NCBI RefSeq assembly: GCF_024346715.1 | Contig: NZ_AP024852.1 | Location: 3,224,001 to 3,288,000 of the forward strand | Direction: 5' to 3' | Length of the DNA stretch: 64,000 nucleotides | From: Photobacterium swingsii | GTDB lineage: Bacteria > Pseudomonadota > Gammaproteobacteria > Enterobacterales > Vibrionaceae | In this document: in pieces, positions 51,171-61,376 of the stretch | Position numbering within the stretch: position 1 is the stretch's first letter | How the letters are laid out: each line of letters starts with the position of its first letter | The notes under the pieces: generated by a model | What the model was told of the DNA's origin: nothing | Databases searched by the model: none | The model's input: the letters and a program-made list of their open reading frames with translations, nothing else | Translations under genes and position numbers: made by a program

Positions 51171-52205
51171 ATGGCACAATTAACCTCACTCACAATCAAG
51201 CACTACGGTAGGGTATTGCTAACCACGATCCTCGCACTTTCATTAACCCAATGTATCGCGAGCAATGGGAGTGTCGAACACACCCGCTCACATCAAGCCA
51301 ATAACATGGTCGTCATTGGTGTCCCTATGTTGTTCGGGGGCTTTGGCTCTTCAGTACCCATCAATGAGCAATACCAGATCACCGCCAAACATGTTGCTCA
51401 GTTGTCGTGGGATCTGGATGTCATTCATCACCCGTACTGCGATTTATCCTTAGTTCGATCGCGTACCCCTGCTGATGCAATTCCTCAATGGGGGTTGATC
51501 TATCCCGATCAAGCCGTCAGTCATCAAGGCCACTCACTACTGGGCACCACGATAAAAGGGGAAGGAAAATACTTACAAGACGTACTCGATACCAATAGTA
51601 AGTGCTTATATTCGTTAAGTGATGCGCCAAGTATGTCAGGCATGAGTGGTGGCCCGGTCTTTAATGCACAAGGGCAAATCGTTGGGATCACAGTCGCAAT
51701 ATTAGATAACCCAGAAGACATTGAAAACTTACGTGCCGCTGAGCGATATACTCAATTTGTACCAGCCACCTTGATCTTTGATTGGTTAACCCAACTAGGC
51801 GTTAACACTGCCTACGCCAGCCCAGATCTTGCCAATATTCAAGTCGCGCCCTATATCGAGCATATTAATACCCCCCACGATTTACTTGGTAATCGTTCAA
51901 TGCCAGCCTCATCCAGCACTCACTCAATCACACACCAAGGGCATAATGGTGAAGAAAACACCAGCGCAACTATTTCTGTTTTCAACCATTACGCTGTAGT
52001 ACAACACCCATTATCTTCGTCGCTCACCTCGTCCTCTCCCAGCGTGCTAACACCACAAATAACGACGATTTCTGACAGTCAGGCAACAACCATTAATTCA
52101 CAACAAAAACAGGGAGATACCCCACAAAAAGAACAAATAAAGACACCACCAAAGGCAAACAATAAGCTCCTAAATGAAATAGGGTTTCAACCTACCTATT
52201 GGTAG
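51171..52205 (+). CDS. Secreted trypsin-like (S1-type) peptidase, function unknown
   Basis: 344 residues. Hydrophobic N-terminal segment (about 15-28) ending LSLTQC; a Cys is in the lipobox position but the -1 residue Gln is atypical, so lipidation is uncertain. Catalytic triad pattern: His in TAKHVAQ (near 66), Asp in YCDLSLVR (near 86), Ser in GMSGGPVFNAQGQIVGI (near 165). Cys residues in YCDLS and SKCLYS could pair. The last 120 residues are Ser/Thr/Gln-rich and look disordered. Not linked to pyrimidine or arginine genes in function; likely a periplasmic or surface protease. No clear ribosome site (ATACGGCA). Confidence 0.72.
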   Translation: MAQLTSLTIKHYGRVLLTTILALSLTQCIASNGSVEHTRSHQANNMVVIGVPMLFGGFGSSVPINEQYQITAKHVAQLSWDLDVIHHPYCDLSLVRSRTPADAIPQWGLIYPDQAVSHQGHSLLGTTIKGEGKYLQDVLDTNSKCLYSLSDAPSMSGMSGGPVFNAQGQIVGITVAILDNPEDIENLRAAERYTQFVPATLIFDWLTQLGVNTAYASPDLANIQVAPYIEHINTPHDLLGNRSMPASSSTHSITHQGHNGEENTSATISVFNHYAVVQHPLSSSLTSSSPSVLTPQITTISDSQATTINSQQKQGDTPQKEQIKTPPKANNKLLNEIGFQPTYW

Positions 52206-52262
52206 TGCAACCAGTTCATTATTTTGGTGACTAGGGTCAAACAAACGATACGATCTTACTGG

Positions 52263-52308
52263 TATGATTCTTGTGCAAGATTATGCAAGGCTTGAATAAT
52301 CTCGCACA
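52263..52308 (+). promoter_or_regulatory. argR promoter with two candidate ARG boxes
   Basis: -10 like TATGAT at 52263, then TGTGCAAGATTATGCAA (52272-52288) and, three bases later, TTGAATAATCTCGCACA (52292-52308). Two 17-18 base boxes with a 3-base gap right after the -10 is the usual ArgR operator layout; autorepression inferred. Confidence 0.55.
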
Positions 52309-52444
52309 CAAAACCTCATAACAAATAAAGTAACGATTCAGCTCGCTAACGCTGTTGACCTTGCTACACCAACAGCCCAACGCTCTGCGCTGAATAGCTA
52401 CAAGATACGATCTTTGTACCTACTAAAATAAAAAGGAGTTGCCC

Positions 52445-52939
52445 GTGAATGGATACGAATTACACGGCGCGCTAGAGTTGAGTGCATCTGACGAAGACAT
52501 CATGACCGCATGTAAACGTCTGTTGCAACAGCAAAGCTTTTCTACCCAAGATGATATTCGCCAAAGCTTGATCGACATGGGTTATACCGATGTCAGCCAA
52601 TCAACGGTATCACGCCTGCTTTCTCGCATGGGCGTAGCAAAAGTGCCTAACGCTTATGGCAAGAAAGTGTACTGTCTCACCGTTGAGAATGAGCCAGTAC
52701 AAGTGGGCTCTTCAATCGCGTCACAAATTGAATTTATCACTCACAACCAGCTTGTTGTGGTGGTTAAAACCCACCCAGGTGGTGCACAATTGGTGGCTCG
52801 CTTAATTGATGTCCAACCACATGCTGAAATATTAGGTACCGTTGGTGGTAACGATACCGTGATGGTGGCACCGAAAGATATCAATCGCATTGATGAGTGT
52901 GAAAAAGTGGTCAAAACCCGTTTAGGTATTCCTGCCTAA
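52445..52939 (+). CDS. argR: ArgR-family arginine regulator (second type, arc-linked)
   Basis: 164 residues from GTG 52445, six bases after AAGGAG; the TTG at 52439 abuts the ribosome site. N-terminal winged helix (SQSTVSRLLSRMGVAKVPN) and C-terminal arginine-binding hexamerisation domain (THPGGAQLVARLID; GTVGGNDTVMVAP). Where E. coli ArgR has GDDT, with two Asp that hold arginine, this one has GNDT. Vibrionaceae normally carry another argR beside mdh; this copy, near arcA-C-B, more likely governs arginine degradation (inference). Typical ArgR is about 156 residues. Confidence 0.85.
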   Translation: MNGYELHGALELSASDEDIMTACKRLLQQQSFSTQDDIRQSLIDMGYTDVSQSTVSRLLSRMGVAKVPNAYGKKVYCLTVENEPVQVGSSIASQIEFITHNQLVVVVKTHPGGAQLVARLIDVQPHAEILGTVGGNDTVMVAPKDINRIDECEKVVKTRLGIPA

Positions 52940-53092
52940 ATTGCCTTTATCGATTGAAAATCTTTGACCTCTAGCAATGAGAGTTGCTAGCCTCTAGACT
53001 CTCAACTGCTCAATACCAAGCAGCCTAACGGTGAGTGCTGCATGATGGCATGTCGCTTGGTATTTACTTTGATACTTATTTAAGGATTATCA

Positions 53093-53479
53093 ATGACTCA
53101 AGTTCTACACACCGAACAAGCACCAGCAGCAATTGGCCCTTACGTACAAGGTGTTGACCTAGGCAACATGGTACTGACTTCAGGTCAGATCCCAGTTAAC
53201 CCTGAAACAGGCGAAGTAGCAGAAGACATTGCAGCGCAAGCTCGCCAGTCACTAGACAATGTAAAAGCAGTGGTTGAATCTTCAGGTCTTAAAGTTGCTG
53301 ACATTGTTAAAATGACAGTATTTGTAAAAGATCTCAACGACTTCGCAGCGGTTAATGAAGTGTACGGTGCATTCTTTGATGAGCACAACGCACCTTACCC
53401 TGCGCGCTCTTGTGTTGAGGTTGCTCGTCTACCTAAAGACGTGAAAATCGAAATTGAAGCAATTGCTGTTCGTAAGTAA
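53093..53479 (+). CDS. ridA: RidA, reactive enamine/imine deaminase
   Basis: 128 residues, YjgF/YER057c/UK114 family. Landmarks: APAAIGPYVQG near the N-terminus, and the active-site Arg in PARSCVEVARLP near 103-114. It hydrolyses 2-aminoacrylate and related enamines. Together with argR and pyrBI this reproduces the E. coli pyrBI-ridA neighbourhood with insertions. Confidence 0.95.
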   Translation: MTQVLHTEQAPAAIGPYVQGVDLGNMVLTSGQIPVNPETGEVAEDIAAQARQSLDNVKAVVESSGLKVADIVKMTVFVKDLNDFAAVNEVYGAFFDEHNAPYPARSCVEVARLPKDVKIEIEAIAVRK

Positions 53480-53498
53480 TGCTCAACACTCATAAAAA

Positions 53499-53521
53499 AA
53501 GCTGCCGATGGCAGCTTTTTT
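53499..53521. terminator. Bidirectional terminator between ridA and idi
   Basis: AAGCTGC / GCAGCTT stem, loop CGATG; flanked by A and T runs. Confidence 0.88.
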
Positions 53522-53537
53522 TATAAGTTCTAATTAG

Positions 53538-54074
53538 CTATTGCGTCACATGCGCCAAAACAAGCTGCCACACTTGTGGAAACCAGGCTGTAAAATTAGC
53601 AGGCTTGTCCGCTAAGGCGGCAACCAACTCAGATTCAGGCCACCAGTGATACGCCATCACTTCATCCTCACTCGGATTAATATTAAGTGGGCCACAGTTA
53701 GCAATAAGCACATGATCGAGCTCGTGCTCTACCAAGCCATTATCAAGCTCTGCGCGGTATAAGAAAGTGGCGATGTCTTGTAATGGAAGCGGCTCAGCAA
53801 TGCCCATCTCTTCCTCAAGACGGCGAATGCCCGCCGCAACAAAAGACTCGTCTTGGCGAGGATGTGAACAACAGGTATTGGTCCACAAGCCGCCACTGTG
53901 ATACTTCCCTAACGCACGTTGATGCAGCAGGTATTCACGCTCATCTTGCCCCTCTCGGAACAAAAGCACTGAAAAGGCTAAATGTAACTGACCACCGTAA
54001 TGCGCCTGCATTTTCTCTTGCAACCCAATCGTTTCACCTTCGGGTGTCACAAGTACCACTTGCTCTTTCTTCAT
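53538..54074 (-). CDS. idi: Isopentenyl-diphosphate delta-isomerase, type I
   Basis: 178 residues, Nudix-fold IPP isomerase. Active-site Cys in NTCCSHPRQDE near 67-77, metal and acid residues in RRLEEEMGI near 85-95 and ELDHVL near 118. Interconverts IPP and DMAPP; helpful but not essential with the MEP pathway. Ends converge with ridA. Confidence 0.93.
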   Translation of the reverse strand: MKKEQVVLVTPEGETIGLQEKMQAHYGGQLHLAFSVLLFREGQDEREYLLHQRALGKYHSGGLWTNTCCSHPRQDESFVAAGIRRLEEEMGIAEPLPLQDIATFLYRAELDNGLVEHELDHVLIANCGPLNINPSEDEVMAYHWWPESELVAALADKPANFTAWFPQVWQLVLAHVTQ

Positions 54075-54175
54075 ACGACAGCCTTACCAATCGTTACATC
54101 TATTTTTTATTTTAAAACAAAAGAAAAAGGACAAGCTAAAAGCTCATCCTTTTCATTGTACGGGTGTAATCAGAC

Positions 54176-54898
54176 TTATGCGGCGCGTTGAGCGACCTCT
54201 GCATTCAGCTGTTCAAGCTTGTCTTTCATTTGCTCTCGACAAGTATCAGATAAGCCACGTACATCTTCTTTGGTCAAACCGTCAGTCGATACGGGCGCCA
54301 TAACTTCAACGATCACCACACCGTTATCCCAACGATTCAGCTTCACGTTTTCCGTCGAGCTACACACAATAGGTACCACAGGCACGTTTGCACCAATGGC
54401 AGCATGGAAAGCGCCGGTTTTAAATGGCAACAAACCACGACCACGAGAACGTGTCCCTTCAGGGAACATCCATACCGATACATTACGTTGTTTGATCTTT
54501 TCTACGATCTGACCAATCGTCCCTACCGCTTTGCTGCGATTAGCGCGGTCGATCAAAATATTCCCTGTGATCCAGTACAGCTGCCCAAATAAAGGCATCC
54601 ATACAAGGCTCTTTTTACCCACAGTCACAGTGCGTGGCATGATGGCACCAGACACGGTAAATAGATCGTAGTTATTCTGGTGATTAGCTATATATACACT
54701 GGAGCCCACACCTTCAGCGCCATCAGCGTAGCGAACCTCAAGTTTGATCCCTAAGATACGTGCCATTTTGCTAAATTGGCGGCCACAGGTATATACGTGT
54801 GTCGGATTACGAGGGCTTAATAGGCAGTAGCCACAGCCAAATACAAACATGAACACGGCAAAAAGTGCCATGGCGATCATGCGGAACAACAATATCAT
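54176..54898 (-). CDS. plsC: 1-acyl-sn-glycerol-3-phosphate acyltransferase
   Basis: 240 residues from ATG 54898 (MILLFRMIAMALF), eight bases after GAGGAG; a longer frame to 54973 would overlap the parC terminator. N-terminal membrane helix, acyltransferase motif NHQNNYD (H-X4-D, near 73-79), FPEGTRS (near 145), and VPVVPIV. Makes phosphatidic acid. Order parE-parC-plsC is as in enterobacteria. Confidence 0.94.
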   Translation of the reverse strand: MILLFRMIAMALFAVFMFVFGCGYCLLSPRNPTHVYTCGRQFSKMARILGIKLEVRYADGAEGVGSSVYIANHQNNYDLFTVSGAIMPRTVTVGKKSLVWMPLFGQLYWITGNILIDRANRSKAVGTIGQIVEKIKQRNVSVWMFPEGTRSRGRGLLPFKTGAFHAAIGANVPVVPIVCSSTENVKLNRWDNGVVIVEVMAPVSTDGLTKEDVRGLSDTCREQMKDKLEQLNAEVAQRAA

Positions 54899-54984
54899 TG
54901 ATATCTCCTCAGCGTACAAGCGTTCGCTAGTATACTTAGGCAACAGGAAATTACACCCTCTTTTCCGCACCAATCAGAAAAAAC

Positions 54985-55008
54985 AAAGCCCTCATCACTG
55001 AGGGCTTT
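54985..55008 (-). terminator. parC terminator
   Basis: On the minus strand AAAGCCCTCA / TGAGGGCTTT, loop GTGA, then GTTTTTTC; between parC and plsC. Confidence 0.85.
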
Positions 55009-55061
55009 ATCTATGTTCTAGAACATTGAGCTAGGTGCGATGTTGTTCACCGCACACTCAT

Positions 55062-57329
55062 TTATTCTTCGCTGGCGTCAGCTTCCGGTGCTGAGATTTC
55101 CATCTCTGTCACGCGTTGTAAGCCACGTGGCAACATTGCACCACGGCGACCGCGCTCACCACGGAAGTTATCCAAATCCGATGGTTTCAAACCAAGCTTA
55201 CGCTTACCGGCATGCAGAGTAATATGGCTATTCGCTGGCAAGATGATCATGTGTGCCACCATTTCCTCACGCGCTTTCGATCGTGCGGCTGGAATATTGA
55301 TGATCTTATTACCTTTACCTTTACTCAACTGCGGTAAATCTTTGACAGGGAACATCAGCATGCGCCCTTCATTGGTGATCACTAATACATCATCACTATC
55401 AAGATCCCTCACCGGCTGCGGTGGTAGCACCAAAGCACTTTCAGGGACAGTAAGTAGCGCTTTACCATTACGGTTCTTCGATACCATGTCGCTACCTTTA
55501 CAGATGAAGCCGTAGCCTGCATCTGAACTCATCAGCCACATTTGCTCATCTTCCGACATCAGCACTTGGCGTACATGACTGCCCGCCGTCAAGTTTAAGC
55601 GACCTGTGATCGGCTCCCCCTGACTACGTGCCGATGGTAATGAGTGCGACTCAAGCGCGTAACTACGACCATCGGTTCCCAAGAAAATGGCAGGTTGGTT
55701 ACTCTTACCACGCGCATGCGCTAAGTAATTATCACCCGATTTGTAGCTCAGTGTTGAAGGATCAACATCATGCCCTTTAGCATGGCGGATCCAACCTTTA
55801 TCTGATAACACGACAGTGATGGCTTCACTAGGGATCAAATCACGCTCTGTCAGCGCTTTCGCTTCTTCACGCTCAACCAAAGGTGAACGACGCTCATCAC
55901 CATATTTCTCAGCATCGGCAATGATTTCTTTTTTGATCAAGGTGTTTAGGCGACGCTCTGAGCCCAGTAATTTCTCTAGGTAATCACGTTCTTTCGCTAA
56001 TTCATCTTGCTCTGCACGGATTTTGATTTCTTCTAACTTCGCCAGTTGACGTAGTTTAATCTCTAAAATCGCATCTGCTTGAATTGCACTTAAATCAAAA
56101 CGCGACATCAACTCGGCTTTAGGATTATCTTCATTACGGATAATCTCAATCACTTCATCAATGTTAAGGTAAGCGGCTAATAAACCTTCAAGAATATGAA
56201 GGCGTGCCAGCACTTTGTCTAAACGGTATTGCAAACGACGACGCACCGTTGAGCGACGGAATTCCAACCATTCACCTAGAATGGTTACCAGCCCTTTCAC
56301 CTGCGGACGACCATCAAGCCCCAGCATATTCAAGTTCACACGGAAGCTTTTCTCAAGGTCCGTCGAGGCAAACAGGTGATTCATTAACTGATCGCAGTCA
56401 ATGCGGTTAGAGCGCGGCACAATCACGATACGCGTTGGGTTTTCATGGTCAGACTCATCACGTAAGTCTTCAACCATAGGCAACTTTTTAGCGCGCATCT
56501 GGTTCGCGATTTGCTCAAGTAATTTCGCACCAGAGGTTTGATGTGGCAAGGCAGTGATGACAATCTCACTGTTTTCTTTATGCCAAATCGCCCGCATTTT
56601 GATACTGCCTTTACCCGTGCGATATAACTTTTTAAGATCGCTTTTAGGGGTAATGATTTCCGCTTCAGTTGGATAATCAGGGCCTTGTACAAACCCCATC
56701 AAATCATCAAGTTCAGATTTAGGGTTATCAATTAAATGCACCACAGCATTAGCCACTTCACGGGCATTATGCGGTGGAATATCGGTTGCCATACCTACGG
56801 CAATACCGGTGACACCATTAAGCAGGATATGCGGCAGACGTGCTGGCAGCATTTTTGGTTCGTTCATGGTGCCATCAAAGTTTGGCACCCAATCTGCTGT
56901 GCCTTGACCTAGTTCAGCCAGTAGCACTTCAGAAAAACGTGATAAGCGCGATTCGGTATAACGCATTGCTGCGAAAGATTTCGGATCATCCGGCGCACCC
57001 CAGTTACCTTGGCCATCAACGAGCGGGTAACGGTATGAGAATGGCTGTGCCATTAATACCATCGCTTCGTAACATGCCGAGTCACCATGCGGGTGGTACT
57101 TACCTAATACATCACCGACGGTACGCGCCGATTTTTTGTATTTAGCGGTGGCCGATAAACCCAGCTCTGACATCGCGTAAATAATACGGCGCTGTACAGG
57201 CTTAAGGCCATCACCAATGAAAGGTAAAGCACGATCCATGATTACGTACATGGAATAATTGAGGTAAGCGTCTTCGGTAAACTTCCTTAGCGGAAGCTGT
57301 TCAACGCCGTCCATTGAGACATCAGTCAT
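55062..57329 (-). CDS. parC: Topoisomerase IV subunit A
   Basis: 755 residues. Breakage-reunion domain with active Tyr in [10 protein letters not shown] (near 120); quinolone-region [12 protein letters not shown] carries the wild-type Ser and Glu (positions of E. coli Ser80/Glu84). C-terminal beta-pinwheel blades from about 500. Decatenates daughter chromosomes with ParE. The parE-parC gap of 104 bases holds a GGCTGGT/ACCAGCC stem. Confidence 0.96.
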   Translation of the reverse strand: MTDVSMDGVEQLPLRKFTEDAYLNYSMYVIMDRALPFIGDGLKPVQRRIIYAMSELGLSATAKYKKSARTVGDVLGKYHPHGDSACYEAMVLMAQPFSYRYPLVDGQGNWGAPDDPKSFAAMRYTESRLSRFSEVLLAELGQGTADWVPNFDGTMNEPKMLPARLPHILLNGVTGIAVGMATDIPPHNAREVANAVVHLIDNPKSELDDLMGFVQGPDYPTEAEIITPKSDLKKLYRTGKGSIKMRAIWHKENSEIVITALPHQTSGAKLLEQIANQMRAKKLPMVEDLRDESDHENPTRIVIVPRSNRIDCDQLMNHLFASTDLEKSFRVNLNMLGLDGRPQVKGLVTILGEWLEFRRSTVRRRLQYRLDKVLARLHILEGLLAAYLNIDEVIEIIRNEDNPKAELMSRFDLSAIQADAILEIKLRQLAKLEEIKIRAEQDELAKERDYLEKLLGSERRLNTLIKKEIIADAEKYGDERRSPLVEREEAKALTERDLIPSEAITVVLSDKGWIRHAKGHDVDPSTLSYKSGDNYLAHARGKSNQPAIFLGTDGRSYALESHSLPSARSQGEPITGRLNLTAGSHVRQVLMSEDEQMWLMSSDAGYGFICKGSDMVSKNRNGKALLTVPESALVLPPQPVRDLDSDDVLVITNEGRMLMFPVKDLPQLSKGKGNKIINIPAARSKAREEMVAHMIILPANSHITLHAGKRKLGLKPSDLDNFRGERGRRGAMLPRGLQRVTEMEISAPEADASEE

Positions 57330-57434
57330 CGTCGGTAATCCGTTTCAATCTTACTTTGAAGGCTGGTAAGCGTCATGCCACCAGCCTCCATCATTCGTTA
57401 TTGGGGTAACCCCACCTGAACGTAACGCTCGCCG

Positions 57435-59318
57435 TTACACTTCAGCCATATCGCCTTTGTCTTGTAACCAGTGACGACGGTCTTCTGCACGTTTTTTACC
57501 TAGCAGCATGTCCATCATCTCGTTGGTTTGGCTGTCGTCATCAATAGTGAGTTGCACCAAGCGACGTGTATTTGGATCCATGGTGGTTTCACGTAACTGG
57601 AGTGGGTTCATTTCACCCAGACCTTTAAATCGTTGTACGTTCACCTTGCCACGTTTGCTGCTCAGACGCTCTAGAATGCCGTTCTTCTCGCCTTCATCAA
57701 GGGCGTAATACACTTCCTTGCCTAAGTCGATTCGGTACAGTGGTGGCATTGCGATGAACACATGACCAGCACGAACCAATGCTTCAAAGTGCTTCATGAA
57801 CAAAGCACACAACAAGGTTGCGATGTGAAGACCATCGGAGTCCGCATCGGCAAGAACACAGATCTTACCGTAACGCAGGCCGCTCAAGTCATCACTGTCA
57901 GGGTCGATACCCAAAGCAACAGAGATATCGTGAACCTCTTGCGATGCTAATACTTGATCAGCAGAGACTTCCCACGTATTCAGAATCTTACCGCGCAGCG
58001 GCATGATCGCTTGGAACATACGATCACGAGCTTGCTTCGCTGAACCACCCGCCGAGTCACCTTCCACTAAAAAGAGTTCGGTGCGATTTAAATCTTGTTG
58101 CGAACAATCGGCCAGCTTACCTGGTAGTGCAGGGCCAGAAGCCACTTTCTTACGCACCACTTTTTTGCTGGCACGCATACGGCGATGGGCATTGGCAATA
58201 CATACTTCCGCCAATTGCTCTGCTAGCTGTGGGCGCTCATTCAACCAGAGGCTGAAGGCATCTTTCACCACACCCGATACAAACGCCGCACATTGGCGCG
58301 ACGACAAGCGTTCTTTCGTTTGACCCGCAAACTGGGGATCTTGCATCTTCACCGACAGTACGTAAGCACAACGCTCCCAGATATCATCGGCGGTTAACTT
58401 CACACCACGAGGCAGCAGGTTACGGAATTCACAGAACTCACGCATGGCATCAAGCAAACCTTGGCGTAAGCCGTTTACGTGCGTACCGCCTTGCGCCGTC
58501 GGGATCAAGTTAACGTAACTTTCAGTGATCAGTTCGCCACCTTCAGGCAACCATAATAACGCCCAGTCGGCCGCTTCAGTTTGCGCACTGAATACGCCTG
58601 TAAACGGTTCTTCTGGCAATAAGGTATAGCCTTTTACGCCTTCGGCTAGATAGTCTTTCAAGCCATCTTCGTAACACCAACGAATGGTTTCATCAGTATT
58701 TTTGTCGGTAAATACAATCTCTAAGCCAGGGCAAAGTACTGCTTTGGCTTTCAAATTGTTTTTCAGGCGCGAGGCTGAAAATTTAGGGCTATCAAAATAG
58801 CTACCATCAGGCCAGAAATGCACGCGAGTACCCTTGGCACGTCGGCCGCAAGTCCCTATCACTTCAAGCTCGGAAACTTTATCACCATTTTCAAAGGCAA
58901 TTTGATACACCTGACCATCACGTTTAACCGTGACTTCCACGCGCTTTGATAAGGCGTTCACGACCGAGATACCTACCCCGTGCAAACCACCTGAGAACTG
59001 ATAGTTCTTGCCTGAGAATTTACCACCGGCATGGAGTTTACAGAGGATTAACTCAACCCCTGACACCCCTTCTTCAGGGTGAATATCGACAGGCATACCA
59101 CGCCCATCATCAGTAACTTCTAAGGATTGGTCCGCATGGAGAATGACTTCAACTTTGCGGGCATGGCCGGCTAATGCTTCATCGACACTGTTATCGATCA
59201 CCTCTTGACCTAAGTGGTTAGGGCGTACCGTATCAGTGTACATGCCGGGACGGCGGCGTACTGGCTCAAGGCCATTTAGAACCTCAATGGCTCCAGCGTT
59301 ATAGCTTTGATCTGTCAT
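57435..59318 (-). CDS. parE: Topoisomerase IV subunit B
   Basis: 627 residues. GHKL ATPase domain with EVIDNSVDEALAGHA near 40-54, DGRGMPVDIHPEEG near 70, and GGLHGVGISVVNAL near 109. TOPRIM domain with EGDSAGGSAKQARDR near 417 and DADSDGLHIATLL near 490. Partner of ParC; the order parE before parC with yqiA upstream follows the usual gammaproteobacterial block. Confidence 0.96.
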   Translation of the reverse strand: MTDQSYNAGAIEVLNGLEPVRRRPGMYTDTVRPNHLGQEVIDNSVDEALAGHARKVEVILHADQSLEVTDDGRGMPVDIHPEEGVSGVELILCKLHAGGKFSGKNYQFSGGLHGVGISVVNALSKRVEVTVKRDGQVYQIAFENGDKVSELEVIGTCGRRAKGTRVHFWPDGSYFDSPKFSASRLKNNLKAKAVLCPGLEIVFTDKNTDETIRWCYEDGLKDYLAEGVKGYTLLPEEPFTGVFSAQTEAADWALLWLPEGGELITESYVNLIPTAQGGTHVNGLRQGLLDAMREFCEFRNLLPRGVKLTADDIWERCAYVLSVKMQDPQFAGQTKERLSSRQCAAFVSGVVKDAFSLWLNERPQLAEQLAEVCIANAHRRMRASKKVVRKKVASGPALPGKLADCSQQDLNRTELFLVEGDSAGGSAKQARDRMFQAIMPLRGKILNTWEVSADQVLASQEVHDISVALGIDPDSDDLSGLRYGKICVLADADSDGLHIATLLCALFMKHFEALVRAGHVFIAMPPLYRIDLGKEVYYALDEGEKNGILERLSSKRGKVNVQRFKGLGEMNPLQLRETTMDPNTRRLVQLTIDDDSQTNEMMDMLLGKKRAEDRRHWLQDKGDMAEV

Positions 59319-59401
59319 ATCACGGAAGTTTACGAGAAAATTTTGGCAACAATAGTCAGTAACCCCAGCTCACTTGTCAAGCTGAGGTCGTTATAATCGG
59401 C

Positions 59402-59998
59402 TCAAAGACCAAGAAATTGAATGATGTCGGCAGGAAAGCGTTCAAATCCGACGAAGCTATGATCTCCGTCAGCTTCAACCGTTTGTTTACAGTCGGCATA
59501 CTTAGTTACTGCTTGGCGATAATCGAGCACTTCATCCCCTTCTTGCTGCAGCAACCACAATTGATGTGGGCGGGTCACACTAACGACATCCATTAAGCGT
59601 AGCTCGTCCATATGATGAGGCGCTAAATAATAGCGTTCATCAGTGTATGGGTTTACCTGCTCACCTAAAAAATCAGCCAGTAACTCATAAGGCTTCACCG
59701 CAGGGTTCACCAAGACAGCGGGCAGTTGGTAGCGGTCATTCAACCACGTCGAAATATAGCCACCTAATGAACTGCCTACTAAGCCAATGCGGTGATCTTT
59801 CGCTAATGCTTGTACCTTATTATCAATGAACTCCGCAGCTTGGGCGGGATAACACGGCATCTGTGGGATCTCGACGCGAATATCAGGGCGATACTGACGG
59901 CAATACTCCAGCATTTGCTGAGCTTTCAATGATTTCGGCGAACTATTAAAACCATGTATATACAGTAGCAACGGCTTTTTAGGTGCGGTTTCCATCAT
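59402..59998 (-). CDS. yqiA: YqiA esterase (alpha/beta hydrolase)
   Basis: 198 residues. Oxyanion HGFNSSPKS near 14-22 and nucleophile GSSLGGY near 76-82; Asp in the EGDEVLDY segment and His in DGDHSFVG near the C-terminus complete the triad. Palmitoyl-CoA/p-nitrophenyl esterase in E. coli; role unknown. Its first base is the last base of cpdA's stop (ATGAT), so it is coupled with cpdA. Confidence 0.9.
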   Translation of the reverse strand: MMETAPKKPLLLYIHGFNSSPKSLKAQQMLEYCRQYRPDIRVEIPQMPCYPAQAAEFIDNKVQALAKDHRIGLVGSSLGGYISTWLNDRYQLPAVLVNPAVKPYELLADFLGEQVNPYTDERYYLAPHHMDELRLMDVVSVTRPHQLWLLQQEGDEVLDYRQAVTKYADCKQTVEADGDHSFVGFERFPADIIQFLGL

Positions 59999-60822
59999 TA
60001 GTACCCTGCTGCGTCAAATTGTGGGGCAAACTGTGGCCCTTGCACACGAGACACCTGAGTACAAATATCACCGTTGTTATAAAGCTCTAAGTAACGCCAA
60101 CCTGGGTTGACTTGGTCGAGTGCAAAGTCATTCGAATCAGGCAAGAATTGAATACATGTCGACGGCGTCGCAAGCACCCGAACATTTCGGTACATACGAT
60201 CCAGTTCTTGATGAATATGACCACACAGTACCGCTTTCACTTGTGGGTGCTGATCCAGCACATACCATAGCGCTTCATTATTATGTAGCTGGTGCTGATC
60301 CAGCCAGTAGCTCCCCGCTTCGAGCGGGTGGTGGTGCAGCAGCACTAACGCATGGCGCTCTGGGTGTGTGCTTAATGCGCTATCAAGCATTTCAAGTTGA
60401 GTCGAACTCAAGGCACCATGAGGTACGCCCGGTACTTGACTGTCGAGTAAAATGACTTGCCAATGATCCCCCGCAAGCACTTGCTCGCAAGGTTTAATTT
60501 GCTGTGAAGGCAACACGGAGCGCATGGTCGGTTGGTAATCATGATTACCTGGAAGCCAGAAACAAGGTTGTTTCCAACGACTTATGCCGTCAGCAAAGCG
60601 TTGGTAGGAGTTTTCACTGTGATCTTGGGATATGTCTCCCGTGGCTACAATCGCATCAAACGGACGCGCAGCATCGTCTACAGCATCAAGCACTGCATGA
60701 AAACTTTTCTTTGTTTCTATGCCTAATAAGCTTCCTGATATGTCATCAAATAAATGCGTATCAGTAATTTGAAGCAAGACAACCTTATCTGGACCTTGCT
60801 GAGGCAACGTATACGTCTGCAA
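59998..60822 (-). CDS. cpdA: 3',5'-cyclic AMP phosphodiesterase CpdA
   Basis: 274 residues, calcineurin-like metallophosphoesterase: DTHLFDD near 21-27, GDISQDHS near 61, GNHDY near 91-95, HHHPLE near 162, GHIHQ near 200. Degrades cAMP; it thereby tunes CRP, which also matters for the PTS and chitin genes in this window. Ends inside the yqiA start. Confidence 0.93.
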   Translation of the reverse strand: MQTYTLPQQGPDKVVLLQITDTHLFDDISGSLLGIETKKSFHAVLDAVDDAARPFDAIVATGDISQDHSENSYQRFADGISRWKQPCFWLPGNHDYQPTMRSVLPSQQIKPCEQVLAGDHWQVILLDSQVPGVPHGALSSTQLEMLDSALSTHPERHALVLLHHHPLEAGSYWLDQHQLHNNEALWYVLDQHPQVKAVLCGHIHQELDRMYRNVRVLATPSTCIQFLPDSNDFALDQVNPGWRYLELYNNGDICTQVSRVQGPQFAPQFDAAGY

Positions 60823-60929
60823 AATCGTTTAAATCCTGTAATGTCTCAATGTATGTACGGGTAACCACGAGAGGGGTTACCACTCATTGTCCCAATCTAT
60901 TTTTTATAATGGTAGCAACCAATAGAATA

Positions 60930-61376
60930 TCAACAAACCGATTGTTTGCTGATGCCGTTTTTCAGGCAATAAGCTAACCAATCGCCAAGGAAGCGGTTAA
61001 CTTGATGTTTTTCATCTTGTTGATGCATTCGCATATTGGGGTAATCATACCTTGGCTTCAAGCGCGAAATCTGCTGCGCTGAACACACTTCTGCCACTCG
61101 TGCATCGTGGTACAAGCGAATAATTAGATGCGGATACATATAGACAGGGAGTGATGCTTCGTCTTGCTGAAGCAGTTCAATCACCGTGGTATAGCGCGTT
61201 GACTCAGTAATGGTTATCGTATATTCATGACCAAAAACTTGATACACACAGCTGTCTCCTACCTCATCAGATTTTGGTAGTAATGGGAGCAGCTTCGCAT
61301 AGTTGGTTTCATACAAACGCATGATACCAGCAAGATCAACGGTATATCGGTTCTTCAAACTTAATCCTTGCACCAT
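60930..61376 (-). CDS. yqiB: DUF1249 protein (YqiB)
   Basis: 148 residues from ATG 61376, which overlaps the end of nudF by 16 bases; an earlier codon at 61412 lies deeper in nudF. Family features: RYTVDLAGIMRLYE at the start, TESTRYTT, RLYHDARVAEVC, RYDYPN and HQQDEKHQVNRFL. Conserved in the nudF-cpdA block of gammaproteobacteria; function unknown. A GGTAACC/GGTTACC stem lies in the 107-base gap before cpdA (60860-60881). Confidence 0.9.
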   Translation of the reverse strand: MVQGLSLKNRYTVDLAGIMRLYETNYAKLLPLLPKSDEVGDSCVYQVFGHEYTITITESTRYTTVIELLQQDEASLPVYMYPHLIIRLYHDARVAEVCSAQQISRLKPRYDYPNMRMHQQDEKHQVNRFLGDWLAYCLKNGISKQSVC

